Shown piece by piece: positions 8,305 to 17,032 of a stretch of DNA of 64,000 nucleotides. Numbering within the stretch: the first letter of the stretch is position 1; each line of letters begins with the position of its first letter. This DNA is from Phaeovulum sp. (GTDB lineage Bacteria > Pseudomonadota > Alphaproteobacteria > Rhodobacterales > Rhodobacteraceae), in the NCBI RefSeq assembly GCF_030684035.1, contig NZ_JAUXPI010000062.1:1-64000 (forward strand), read 5' to 3'. The notes under the pieces were generated by a model. That model was given only the letters and a program-made list of their open reading frames with translations, did no database searches and had not been told where the DNA came from. Both the position numbers and the translations under genes were made by a program.

Positions 8305-9203
8305 GCACGCGCGAATGGCTTTTGACCGAACAGCCCGCCTCGCGCCGTCAGGCGCGGCTTGGGCAAAGCTACCGCACCTGGCTTGCCTTCCGGCGCAACC
8401 GGCTGGCGATGATCGGGCTTGGCATCGTGCTGGCGCTGGTGGCGGTGGCGCTGCTGGCACCGTTCATATCTCCCTATAACCCGATCGTCGGCGGCGATCT
8501 GCGCACCGAGCGGCTGCTTTCGCCCTCGTGGCAGCACCTGTTGGGCACCGACGACCAGGCCCGCGACATTCTTAGCCGCATCCTCCACGGCTCGCGGATC
8601 ACGCTTCTGGTAGTGGCGCTGGTGGCGGTCATCGCCACGCCGATCGGGCTTCTGGTCGGCACCACGGCGGGCTACTACGGCGGCTGGGTCGATACGGTGC
8701 TGATGCGGCTAACCGACATCTTCCTTGCCTTCCCCCGCCTGATCCTGGCGCTGGCCTTTGTGGCCGCACTCGGCCCGGGCATCGAGAACGCGATCATCGC
8801 CATCGCCATCACCTCCTGGCCACCCTATGCGCGGCTTGCGCGCGCCGAGACCCTGACCATCCGCAACGCCGACCACATCGACGCGATCCGCCTGCAAGGC
8901 GCGCATTCCGCGCGCATCATCTGGGGGCATGTGGTGCCCTTGTGCCTTTCCTCGGTGATCGTGCGGGTCACGCTCGACATGGCAGGGATCATTCTCACCG
9001 CCGCCGGGCTCGGCTTCCTCGGCCTTGGCGCGCAACCGCCGCAGCCCGAATGGGGCGCAATGATCGCTGGCGGTCGGCGCTTCATTCTCGACCATTGGTG
9101 GGTCGCCACGATGCCGGGGCTTGCCATCTTCGTGGTCTCGCTCGGCTTCAACTTCCTTGGCGACGGCCTTCGCGATGTCCTTGACCCGAAGGCGCAGAAA
9201 TGA
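8301..9203 (+). CDS. Peptide ABC transporter permease (DppC-like)
   Basis: This 300-aa permease is the second membrane subunit. FRRNRLAMIGLGIV is the usual N-terminal amphipathic stretch leading into the first helix. LLGTDDQARDILSRILHGSRI is a DppC hallmark. The EAA loop follows at RNADHIDAIRLQGA, and GLGFLGLGAQPPQPEWGAM lies before the last helix. It overlaps both neighbours by ATGA, so subunit synthesis is coupled. Confidence 0.94.
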   Translation: MSTREWLLTEQPASRRQARLGQSYRTWLAFRRNRLAMIGLGIVLALVAVALLAPFISPYNPIVGGDLRTERLLSPSWQHLLGTDDQARDILSRILHGSRITLLVVALVAVIATPIGLLVGTTAGYYGGWVDTVLMRLTDIFLAFPRLILALAFVAALGPGIENAIIAIAITSWPPYARLARAETLTIRNADHIDAIRLQGAHSARIIWGHVVPLCLSSVIVRVTLDMAGIILTAAGLGFLGLGAQPPQPEWGAMIAGGRRFILDHWWVATMPGLAIFVVSLGFNFLGDGLRDVLDPKAQK

Positions 9204-10027
9204 CCCTGCTCAACGTCGAAAACCTCTCCGTCACCTTCCCCTCGCGGCACGGCCCGCAGCGCGTGGTGCGCGATGTGAGCTTCCGGCTCGGGCGCGAACG
9301 GCTTGGCATCGTCGGCGAAAGCGGCTCGGGCAAAAGCCAGACCGGGCGCGCCATTCTCGGGCTGACGCCCACCAGCGGAACCGCCACCGCCGACCGGCTG
9401 GAATTTGACGGCATCGATTTGCGAAACGCCAGCCACGCGCAATGGCGCAAATTGCGCGGTGCCCGCATGTCAATGGTGATGCAGGACCCCAAATTCAGCC
9501 TGAACCCGGTGATGACCATTGACCGGCAACTGGTTGAAGCGGCGCGGCGCATTACCCCAAACCGCGCCGAGGCCCGCGACAAATCACTGGCGATGCTGGA
9601 AGCGGTGCAGATCCGCGATCCCGCCCGCGTCATGGCCGCCTATCCGCACGAACTTTCGGGCGGCATGGGCCAGCGCGCGATGATCGCCATGATGCTGATC
9701 ACCGAGCCCGACCTGTTGATTGCCGATGAACCGACCTCGGCGCTTGATGTGACCGTGCAGATCGAGGTGCTGCGCATTCTCGACGACCTGGTGACCTCGC
9801 GCGGCATGGGGCTGATCTTCATCAGCCACGATCTGCGGCTGGTATCGAGCTTCTGCGACAGGGTGCTGGTGATGTATGCGGGCCGGGTGGTCGAGGAACT
9901 GCGTGCCGCCGAGCTTTCTCAGGCCAAGCACCCCTATACGCGCGGGTTGATGGGGTGCCTGCCGCGCATCGACGGCGGCACCCGCCCGCTGCCAACCTTG
10001 CAACGAGACGAGGCCTGGGCGCGCTGA
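9200..10027 (+). CDS. Peptide ABC transporter ATP-binding protein (DppD-like)
   Basis: In this 275-aa ATPase the Walker A is GESGSGKS, the ABC signature LSGGMGQR, the Walker B LLIADEP with TSALD, and the switch His is in FISHD. It is shorter than many DppD proteins and ends at QRDEAWAR. The usual C-terminal peptide-transporter cysteine motif (CPFAPRC-like) is missing. It therefore probably lacks the iron-sulfur/regulatory tail seen in some relatives. Its stop overlaps the next ATPase start (TGATG). Confidence 0.92.
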   Translation: MTLLNVENLSVTFPSRHGPQRVVRDVSFRLGRERLGIVGESGSGKSQTGRAILGLTPTSGTATADRLEFDGIDLRNASHAQWRKLRGARMSMVMQDPKFSLNPVMTIDRQLVEAARRITPNRAEARDKSLAMLEAVQIRDPARVMAAYPHELSGGMGQRAMIAMMLITEPDLLIADEPTSALDVTVQIEVLRILDDLVTSRGMGLIFISHDLRLVSSFCDRVLVMYAGRVVEELRAAELSQAKHPYTRGLMGCLPRIDGGTRPLPTLQRDEAWAR

Positions 10028-10776
10028 TGCCACTCATCGACATAACAGACCTGCATGTGCGCTTCGGCCCGGTTCACGCGGTGCGCGGGGTCTCGCTTTC
10101 GGTTACCGAAGGCGAGGCATTCGGCATCGTCGGTGAAAGCGGCTCGGGCAAATCAACGGTGTTGCGCGCGATCTGCGGCCTTGCCCCCACCTCGGCGGGC
10201 AGCATCCGCATTGACGGGCAAACCCTCACCGCCCCACGCCGACCGGCTTTCTACCGCCGCGCCCAGATGGTGTTTCAAGACCCCTATGCCTCGCTGCACC
10301 CGCGCCACACGGTTGACAAGGTGCTGTCGGAACCGCTTGCCATTCACGGCTTTTCCGACCGCGAGGCGCGGGTGGAACGTGCGCTCAATGATGTCGGTCT
10401 CGGCCACGGCTTCCGCTTCCGCTTTCCGCACCAGCTTTCCGGCGGCCAGCGCCAGCGGGTTGCCGTGGCGCGGGCGCTGATCCTCGAACCCGAGATCCTG
10501 CTGCTCGACGAGCCGACTTCGGCGCTCGATGCCTCGATTCAGGCCGAGGTGCTGAACCTGCTCGACCGCCTGCGCAGCGAACGCGGCCTGACCTACATTC
10601 TGGTCAGCCACGACCTTGCCGTGGTCTCGCACATGTGTGAGAGGCTGATGGTGATGCAGCACGGACAGGCGGTGGAAGAACTTGCCCGCGCCGATCTGCA
10701 GGCGCACCGCGCGAGCCAAGACTATACCCGCAACCTGCTCGCGGCCTCTGAAGGTTTCAGCCGCGCCGCGCCCTGA
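10027..10776 (+). CDS. Peptide ABC transporter ATP-binding protein (DppF-like)
   Basis: This 249-aa second ATPase has Walker A GESGSGKST, signature LSGGQRQR, Walker B ILLLDEPTSALD and switch LVSHD. The ATG at 10027 forms TGATG with the previous stop, and the frame upstream is a shadow of the previous gene. Like its partner it is short at the C-terminus. The two ATPases form the heterodimeric motor under the two permeases. Confidence 0.92.
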   Translation: MPLIDITDLHVRFGPVHAVRGVSLSVTEGEAFGIVGESGSGKSTVLRAICGLAPTSAGSIRIDGQTLTAPRRPAFYRRAQMVFQDPYASLHPRHTVDKVLSEPLAIHGFSDREARVERALNDVGLGHGFRFRFPHQLSGGQRQRVAVARALILEPEILLLDEPTSALDASIQAEVLNLLDRLRSERGLTYILVSHDLAVVSHMCERLMVMQHGQAVEELARADLQAHRASQDYTRNLLAASEGFSRAAP

Positions 10777-10784
10777 GGATTTCC

Positions 10785-11855
10785 ATGCCCTACCCCGTAT
10801 TCGATGGCCACAACGACTTTCTGCTGCGCCTGCTGCGCGCGCCCGACAAGCGCGCCGAGGTCTGGCTTAGCGGCGACGGCGATGGCCACCTTGATCTGCC
10901 ACGGATGCGCAAGGCAGGCTTTGCGGGTGGTTTTTTCGCCATTTATGTCCCCTCGCCCGAAGCCCATGATTCACCCGATTTCGAGGCGCTGATGGACGCA
11001 CCGCCCTACGATCTGCCGCTGCCCGAACTGATCGGGCACGAGGCAGCACAACCGGTGGCGCTGGCGATGGCCGGGCATCTGATGTGGATGGAGCGCGCCG
11101 CCAAGGGTGCTTTCAAGATCTGCCGCTCGGCGGCAGAGGTGCGCGCCTGCCTGGCGCAGGGCACGATTGCCGCGATCATGCACATGGAGGGGGCCGAGGC
11201 GATCGACCCGGCGCTCGACGCGCTGCACAGCTTCCACGCCATCGGGTTGCGCAGCATCGGCCCGGTCTGGTCGCGCCCGACAATCTTTGGCCACGGCGTG
11301 CCCTTCCGCTTTCCGGGGATGCCCGATACCGGCCCCGGCCTGACCGAGGCAGGCAAGCGGCTGGTGCGCGAATGCAACGCGCTCGGCATCATGCTCGATC
11401 TGTCGCACCTCAACGAATCGGGCTTCAACGACGTCGCGGCGCTTTCGACCGCGCCGCTGGTGGCAACCCATTCCAACGCCCATGCGGTAACCCCGAGCAC
11501 GCGCAACCTCACCGACCGGCAACTGGCGATGATCGCCGAAAGCGACGGCATGGTGGGCCTGAACTTCGCTACCGTGTTCCTGCGCCCCGACGGGCGCAAG
11601 TCGAACCAGATGACACTGGAACCGCTGCTGCGCCACCTTGACCATCTGATTTCGAAGCTTGGCGAAAATCGCGTCGGTTTCGGCTCCGATTTCGACGGTG
11701 CCACCACGCCGCGCGACATCGGCGGCGTCGAGGGGCTGCTGCCGCTGCAAGCCGCACTTGAAGCGCATGGCATCAACGGCCCGCTGATGCGCAAACTCTG
11801 CCATGAAAACTGGCTTGCAGCACTTGACCGCAGCCTTGTCGCGCGCCCCGGCTAA
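10785..11855 (+). CDS. Membrane dipeptidase (peptidase M19 family)
   Basis: This 356-aa zinc dipeptidase has VFDGHNDF (H9 and D11, first metal ligands), MHMEGAEAID (bridging Glu), THSNAHAV and FGSDFDGA. All are typical of renal dipeptidase relatives. It is predicted to cleave dipeptides, often with tolerance for D-residues or dehydropeptides. No signal peptide is visible, so the enzyme is probably cytoplasmic and acts on peptides imported by the transporter encoded just upstream (9-bp gap, GAGG ribosome binding site). It is convergent with the symporter-kinase, 8 bp away. Confidence 0.9.
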   Translation: MPYPVFDGHNDFLLRLLRAPDKRAEVWLSGDGDGHLDLPRMRKAGFAGGFFAIYVPSPEAHDSPDFEALMDAPPYDLPLPELIGHEAAQPVALAMAGHLMWMERAAKGAFKICRSAAEVRACLAQGTIAAIMHMEGAEAIDPALDALHSFHAIGLRSIGPVWSRPTIFGHGVPFRFPGMPDTGPGLTEAGKRLVRECNALGIMLDLSHLNESGFNDVAALSTAPLVATHSNAHAVTPSTRNLTDRQLAMIAESDGMVGLNFATVFLRPDGRKSNQMTLEPLLRHLDHLISKLGENRVGFGSDFDGATTPRDIGGVEGLLPLQAALEAHGINGPLMRKLCHENWLAALDRSLVARPG

Positions 11856-11863
11856 GGGCGCGC

Positions 11864-14542
11864 TCAGCCGGACCGCTTCAGCGGCAGCCGCACCCTGAAG
11901 GCGGCCCCGCCCTGGCCGGGGATATAGTCGATGCTGCCGCCCAGATTGGCCATGATCTCGCGGCAGATCGCCAGCCCAAGCCCGGCACCGCCTGCGTGGC
12001 TGGTATCGGTCAGGCGGGCGAATTTCTCGAAGATCAGCGCTTGCGAGGTTTTCGGAATCCCGGCCCCGTTGTCGATGAAATCGACCTCCACAAAGCCACC
12101 GCGCTTTTTCACCTCGATGCGCAGCACCGCGCGCTCGGCGTCGCAGTACTTGCGCGCATTCGACACCAGATTGATGAACACCTGCAACAGCCTGTCAGTG
12201 TCGGTGAACACCGGCATATGCTCGGCGCTGGCGTCGCGCTGCACCACGAAAACCCGCTCTGGCCGGGTGTTCGAGGCAGAGGTGACTGCCTTGGTGATGA
12301 TGTCATGCAGGTTGGCAACGCCGATTGTCAGCTGCACCTTGCGGTTTTCCAGCACCGAGAGGTCGAGCAGGTCATCTAGCAGCCGGGTCAGCCGCCGGGT
12401 CTCGTCATGAATGATGCCCGCGTATTTGCTGCGCATCTCGTCGGGCAGATCGGTTTCCATCAATATCTCGGAAAATGCCCGGATCGAGGTCATCGGGGTG
12501 CGCAATTCGTGGCTGATCTGGCTCAGAAACGCATCTTTCTGCACGCTCAGCCCGGTCAGCTTGTCGTTCGCCTCGCGCAGCGCCCGCGCGGTTCGCGCCA
12601 GTTCTTCCGACTTGGCCTCAAGCTGCGCCGAGTATTCCTTGATCTGCTGGGCTTCGCCTGCAACCGCAATCAGGTCCTGCACCGAAACCGTAGCACCGCC
12701 AGATAGCTGCGAAATCATCGCATGCGCGGTGGCCGCACCCACCGATCCGGCAAGCTGACGCTCCAGCCGAGCGATGAAATCGGGCGTCGGGTCGGGCAGA
12801 TAGCCAAGCTTGCCCTGCGCCGCTGCCTGCGCCTGAAAAAACCTTTGCGCCTCTTCAGGCCCCAGAATCCGCTGCGACATCGACAAGAGGTCTTCCGCCT
12901 CTGCGGCCGAACGCGCCCAGCCACCCGGCCCGCTTGTCTGATCAAAGATGTTGACGAAGGCGACCCCTTGCAGCCGCTCCATCGGGCCGGGAAAACTTGC
13001 CAGCGACCCGATCAGAAACGCCGCCGTGTTGAGCAGCATCGACCACAAAAGCGCATGCAACAGCGGGTCAAGCCCGGTAATGCCGAACAGCGCATGCGGG
13101 CGCAGCCAGTAAATGCCGAACAGCCCATCGGCCATCACCCGCGCTGAAATCAGCCCGCCTTCGCCAAACGAGGGCAGGAACAAACAATAAAGCCAGATCG
13201 AGAAGCCGGTAATCAGCCCCAGCGCCGCCCCGATATGGGTGGCCCCGCGCCAGTAGATGCCGCCGACCATGGCAGGCAGCACCTGCGCGACCCCGACAAA
13301 GGAAATCAGCCCGATCGCCGCCAGCGCCGCCGACCCGCCCGACAGGTGATAATAGGTGTAGCCAAGCGCCAGCACCGCCCCGATCGAAAGCCGCCGCGAC
13401 ATCAGCACAAGGCCGCGCACATCGCCCGGTGCGCGCGCGCTGCCAACCCGAAGCGCCAGCCAGAGCGGCGTTACGATATGGTTGGAAACCATGGTCGAAA
13501 GCGCAATGGCAGCGACGATCACCATCGAGGTCGCCGAGGAAAAGCCGCCCAGAAACGCCAGCAGCGCCAGCTTTCCCGCCCCTTGCGACAAGGGGATGGT
13601 CAGCACGAAAAGGTCGGGGTTCGACCCCAGCGGCATGATCCCCAGCCCCACCACCGCAATCGGCACCACGAAAAGGCTCATCAGCATGAGGTAAAGCGGA
13701 AACGCCCAGCTTGCGGTGGCCACATGCCGCTCGTCGGCGTTTTCCACCACCATCACCTGAAACATCCGCGGCAGGGTCAGAATCGCGGCGGCGGAAACAA
13801 AGGTCAGCCCCGCCCAGCGCCCCGGCTTCAGCGGCCAGTCGGCAATCGGCGAGGCCCCGATCCGCGCCAGAATATCGGCCACCCCGCCGGCGACGCCCCA
13901 GACCACGAATATGCCCACTGCCAGCAGCGCAATCAGCTTCACCACGGCCTCAACCGCAATCGCCATGACAATACCGTGGTGGCGTTCGTTGGCATCGAGG
14001 TTGCGGGTGCCGAACAGAATGGTGAAAAGCGCAAGCCCGGCGGCAACCCATAGCGCGGTGGCACCTTGGTCGGGCAGCGCCCAACCCTCGGGCGTGTCCG
14101 AGGCGAAAACCCCGAACGACAGCGTGACCGACTGCAATTGCAGCGCAATATAGGGCGTTGCGGCCAACACCGCCATCACCGTCACGACTACACCAAGAAA
14201 GTTCGATTTGCCGTAGCGGCTTGAAATCAGGTCAGCAATCGAGGTGACCCGCTGTGCCCGCCCGATCCGCACCAGTTTGCGCAAAATCCACCACCAGCCG
14301 ACAAAAACCAGCGTCGGGCCAAGGTAGATGGTCAGGAACTCCAGCCCCGAACGCGCCGCATAGCCGACCGCGCCATAAAACGTCCAGGCGGTGCAATAGA
14401 TTGACAGCGACAGCGTATAGACCAGCGGCGTGCGCAGCCAGACCGCGCTGCCGCCCCGTGCCCGCCGTTCGGCCACAAATGCGACGCCGAACAGCAACCC
14501 GACATAGAGCAAGGATACCGCGACAAGGACATTGAAGGGCAT
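11864..14542 (-). CDS. Sodium:solute symporter-histidine kinase fusion
   Basis: In this 892-aa fusion, the first ~510 residues hold about 12-13 membrane helices of the sodium:solute symporter family, beginning MPFNVLVAVSLLYVGLLFG. A linker and coiled-coil (about 560-665, with LEAKSEELARTARALREAND) lead to HisKA with H678 in SHELRTPM. HATPase_c follows, with N-box NLVSNARKY, G1 DNGAGIP and G2 AGLGLAI. CbrA-type proteins of this design sense or import a solute and signal to a response regulator. A stand-alone receiver and an ScfR-like regulator lie directly upstream, so the ligand may be a carboxylic acid such as acetate or propionate (inference). Confidence 0.92.
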   Translation of the reverse strand: MPFNVLVAVSLLYVGLLFGVAFVAERRARGGSAVWLRTPLVYTLSLSIYCTAWTFYGAVGYAARSGLEFLTIYLGPTLVFVGWWWILRKLVRIGRAQRVTSIADLISSRYGKSNFLGVVVTVMAVLAATPYIALQLQSVTLSFGVFASDTPEGWALPDQGATALWVAAGLALFTILFGTRNLDANERHHGIVMAIAVEAVVKLIALLAVGIFVVWGVAGGVADILARIGASPIADWPLKPGRWAGLTFVSAAAILTLPRMFQVMVVENADERHVATASWAFPLYLMLMSLFVVPIAVVGLGIMPLGSNPDLFVLTIPLSQGAGKLALLAFLGGFSSATSMVIVAAIALSTMVSNHIVTPLWLALRVGSARAPGDVRGLVLMSRRLSIGAVLALGYTYYHLSGGSAALAAIGLISFVGVAQVLPAMVGGIYWRGATHIGAALGLITGFSIWLYCLFLPSFGEGGLISARVMADGLFGIYWLRPHALFGITGLDPLLHALLWSMLLNTAAFLIGSLASFPGPMERLQGVAFVNIFDQTSGPGGWARSAAEAEDLLSMSQRILGPEEAQRFFQAQAAAQGKLGYLPDPTPDFIARLERQLAGSVGAATAHAMISQLSGGATVSVQDLIAVAGEAQQIKEYSAQLEAKSEELARTARALREANDKLTGLSVQKDAFLSQISHELRTPMTSIRAFSEILMETDLPDEMRSKYAGIIHDETRRLTRLLDDLLDLSVLENRKVQLTIGVANLHDIITKAVTSASNTRPERVFVVQRDASAEHMPVFTDTDRLLQVFINLVSNARKYCDAERAVLRIEVKKRGGFVEVDFIDNGAGIPKTSQALIFEKFARLTDTSHAGGAGLGLAICREIMANLGGSIDYIPGQGGAAFRVRLPLKRSG

Positions 14543-14545
14543 CGC

Positions 14546-14851
14546 TCAGCCTGCCTCGCCGCTGTTTTCGCCCGGCTCGCCCGCCTCGGGGCTGACCGGT
14601 TCCTCGGGCACCAGCAAAGCCGGGGCCAGCCCGCGCGACAAGGCGAAAGCCGCTGCGATCAACAGCACCCAGACCGCAAAGAGATAGACGAGACCCTCTG
14701 CCGTGTCGGGTTCGGGCGTTTCGGCGGTGCGCCAGAGCAGCGGCAACATGATCAGCACCGCGCCAAAGCCGGGCAGAAGCCGCACCGCATCCATCATCCG
14801 CCGCCGCCGATAGGAACGCCGCGCCAAAAACAGCGGTTGCGTATGCGGCAT
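14546..14851 (-). CDS. Small two-helix membrane protein of the symporter-kinase operon
   Basis: The 101-aa protein has a basic N-terminus (ARRSYRRRRMM), two hydrophobic stretches (about 21-42 and 51-75) and an acidic Pro/Glu-rich tail. It overlaps the receiver gene stop (TGATG) and ends 3 bp before the symporter-kinase start. It is reminiscent of the small accessory subunits encoded beside sodium:solute symporters, though I cannot place it in a named family. An alternative ATG at residue 19 is possible. Confidence 0.7.
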   Translation of the reverse strand: MPHTQPLFLARRSYRRRRMMDAVRLLPGFGAVLIMLPLLWRTAETPEPDTAEGLVYLFAVWVLLIAAAFALSRGLAPALLVPEEPVSPEAGEPGENSGEAG

Positions 14852-15228
14852 CAGGCACCCCCCATGGTCAGGGCGCGCACCGCCGACAGAAGATCGGAAT
14901 TGGCGAAAGGCTTGGCCAGAAAGGCATTGGCACCCGCCCGCTCGGCAGCCTCGCGGTCGCGGCTCTGGCCGCGCGCGGTAAGCATCAGCACCGGCAACGC
15001 CGCAAGCGCCGGTTCGGCGCGCAGATCGGCCAGAATATCAAGGCCGGAGCGATCGGGCAGCATCAGATCGAGCACCAGCACATCGGGTGGCTCGGCAGCC
15101 AGCACCGCCACCGCGTCCGCGCCGGTGGCAAGATGCGTTACCCGCGCGCCGACACGCGCCAATATGAATCTGATCGCCTCGGCGATATTTGGCTCGTCCT
15201 CGATCAAGACCACATGTTTGCCGTGCAT
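14851..15228 (-). CDS. Stand-alone response regulator receiver protein
   Basis: This 125-aa protein is a receiver domain only: acidic pocket IEDE, phospho-acceptor Asp in LVLDLMLPDRSG, conserved Thr/Ala in MLTARG, and Lys in FLAKPF. There is no output domain. It is most likely phosphorylated by the symporter-kinase encoded just downstream and then acts by protein contact, perhaps on the adjacent regulator. The ATG at 15228 begins the receiver fold; the longer frame to 15318 adds a non-conserved Arg-rich stretch. Confidence 0.88.
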   Translation of the reverse strand: MHGKHVVLIEDEPNIAEAIRFILARVGARVTHLATGADAVAVLAAEPPDVLVLDLMLPDRSGLDILADLRAEPALAALPVLMLTARGQSRDREAAERAGANAFLAKPFANSDLLSAVRALTMGGA

Positions 15229-15317
15229 CCCGGACCGTGCCTCCCCGCCCGACCGAATGGCCCGACTATCACGGCACCGGGCGCGAAAGTCAAAACCCGA
15301 AGCGCAGGCAAGACGCA

Positions 15318-16667
15318 TCAGGCAACAATCGAGGGCTCGCGCCGCGCCGAACAGGCGATACGCGGGCAGATCCGGCAGGCGACACCCACCGGGCGCGCGG
15401 GCTGGCTCCGCTCGGCGGGGGCAGGCAACACCAGCATGGTTGCCTCAAGCACCAGTGGCCGGTCGAATTCGCCTGGCACCACCGGCTGGCAGATTGCGTA
15501 GGTCAGAAACCGTTGTGGCACCCGCCCGGCCATTTCGATTACGGCGCGAATTGGCTGCATCGGTCGGCTCAGCGCCTCGTAAAGCGGCCAGAGCGGGCAG
15601 CCCGCACCAAATCGCGGCACGGCAAATCCGGGCATCGGGCGGCGAAAGGTGAAACTGCCCGAGCCATCGCACACCACCAGCCCCACCGGCGAAGGCCCCG
15701 CGGCAACTGGCAGACTTGCCAGCCTGCGAAACACCTGCGGCAAGGGCACGCCAAAACGCGCGGCAAGGCGGGCCGGCTCTGCCCCGTCCTCCCCAAGCGC
15801 ATGCAGGAATGGCTTGAGCGGCAGCGCCTGCGCATCGGCTTGAGCGCGCGCGATATGCCCGGCAGCCAGTTTGCGCGCCGCCGAACTGGCAAGCTCGGCC
15901 ACCCCGGCAATCAACGCTGCGGGTTCGGGCGGGCGCGCTGTTTCCAGCGCCGCAAGATGAAACCCCAGGGCCGCCAGCCAGGCCTCGACTTCTTCTTGCG
16001 GCGATGACAGCCCCGATTCCGCCTCATCCAGCGTGTCGAGATACCCCACCAGCGCCTCGGCGGTATTCGATAATCGCAGGCTCTCCTCATGGATGGTGCG
16101 GTGAAAACGGCTGCGCCAGGCGGGGTCTATGGCATCGCTTTCCACCAGAATTGCTGCGGTCGAGCGCAGCGAGGTTATCGCCGAGAGCACCTCGTGCAGC
16201 GTGGTGGCCAGAAACGGGTCCTGCGCCATCCGGTCGGAAAACCCCTCGACCGTGCGTTCCAGCGCCGCCACCCGCGCCTGCCGGTCGGCAAGCAGCGCGG
16301 CCCAGCCCGGAAACCGGCCGACGAATTCCTCAATGCGTTCGGTTTCGGCCGCGGTTGCGGCGCGGCCCTGCGCGCTTGCCGCCTCGCGCAGCCAATCAAA
16401 AAGCGCCGCCTCTGCGCCTTCCGAAAGCGTTTCCAGATCAAGCCCCAGCGCCGCCGCGATCCGCACCAGCAGCGCCTCGCCGACACGGCGGCGGTTGTGT
16501 TCGATCAGGTTGAGATAGGCGGGCGATATGCCCGACGCCCGCGCCAGATCCGCCTGCCGCACCGCCAGCGCGGTGCGCCGCTCCCGAATCCGGGTGCCGG
16601 TCAGTGGTGTGCGGGCCAAGGCGGTCTCCTTCGCCCGCGAATTTACAGAATTATCAGCCGAGATCAA
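15318..16667 (-). CDS. XRE-family regulator, ScfR/RamB (short-chain fatty acid metabolism) type
   Basis: This 449-aa regulator has an N-terminal helix-turn-helix at about residues 24-80 (IRERRTALAVRQADLARASG, then SPAYLNLIEHNRR). The C-terminal ScfR-type domain ends in CRICPRIAC (Cys near 431, 434 and 439), which may bind a ligand or metal. The middle (HEVLSAITSLRSTAAILVES and HEESLRLSNT) resembles a histidine-kinase dimerisation helix. Related proteins control acetate/propionate or glyoxylate genes. Lying upstream of the receiver and symporter-kinase, it may be part of the same signalling circuit. Confidence 0.85.
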   Translation of the reverse strand: MISADNSVNSRAKETALARTPLTGTRIRERRTALAVRQADLARASGISPAYLNLIEHNRRRVGEALLVRIAAALGLDLETLSEGAEAALFDWLREAASAQGRAATAAETERIEEFVGRFPGWAALLADRQARVAALERTVEGFSDRMAQDPFLATTLHEVLSAITSLRSTAAILVESDAIDPAWRSRFHRTIHEESLRLSNTAEALVGYLDTLDEAESGLSSPQEEVEAWLAALGFHLAALETARPPEPAALIAGVAELASSAARKLAAGHIARAQADAQALPLKPFLHALGEDGAEPARLAARFGVPLPQVFRRLASLPVAAGPSPVGLVVCDGSGSFTFRRPMPGFAVPRFGAGCPLWPLYEALSRPMQPIRAVIEMAGRVPQRFLTYAICQPVVPGEFDRPLVLEATMLVLPAPAERSQPARPVGVACRICPRIACSARREPSIVA

Positions 16668-16791
16668 AGCACTTCACGACAGCACCATTACCGCAGCGCC
16701 GCCTGCCCCGGTCAGCCTTCGCCATTGCGCCCAAGCCGACCACACGCGCCGAAGCGCGTGCAGCCGCCTGCGGCACGGGGCCGTCAGATTT

Positions 16792-16890
16792 TCAGATCAC
16801 GCCGCAGCCCGATACGCTGACCGCCAACGCGATCACCGTCGCCACACGCAGCACACGCCCAACCATGTGGGAACCAAACAGTTTCGTCAT
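16792..16890 (-). CDS. Possible 32-aa lipoprotein peptide
   Basis: The ATG at 16890 has a strong purine-rich ribosome binding site (AAGGGAGGGAAGG) just upstream. The 32-aa product has a basic start, a hydrophobic stretch (VATVIALAV) and a lipobox-like VSGC followed by only GVI. It could be an entericidin-like or lysis-type lipopeptide, or just a leader. The call rests on the lipobox and the ribosome binding site alone. No family is recognised. Confidence 0.35.
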   Translation of the reverse strand: MTKLFGSHMVGRVLRVATVIALAVSVSGCGVI

Positions 16891-16981
16891 GCCTTCCCTC
16901 CCTTGTCGTGGTCCCGCTTGTCGGGGACAAGCGAAGTCTAGCACAGCTTTTTGTCTGGCGCACGAATTTGCACCAGAGTGC

Positions 16982-17009
16982 AAAAGGCGCGCGCCCTGCG
17001 GCGCGCGCC
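16982..17009 (-). terminator. Intrinsic terminator of the pyrimidine transporter operon
   Basis: A 9-bp perfect GC stem (GGCGCGCGC 16986-16994 with GCGCGCGCC 17001-17009) and a 6-nt loop are followed, on the minus strand, by TTTT (complement of 16982-16985). It lies about 24 bp past the stop of the binding-protein gene, as expected for the end of the operon. Confidence 0.8.
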
Positions 17010-17032
17010 TGAGGCTTTCGTGGCACCAAAGC

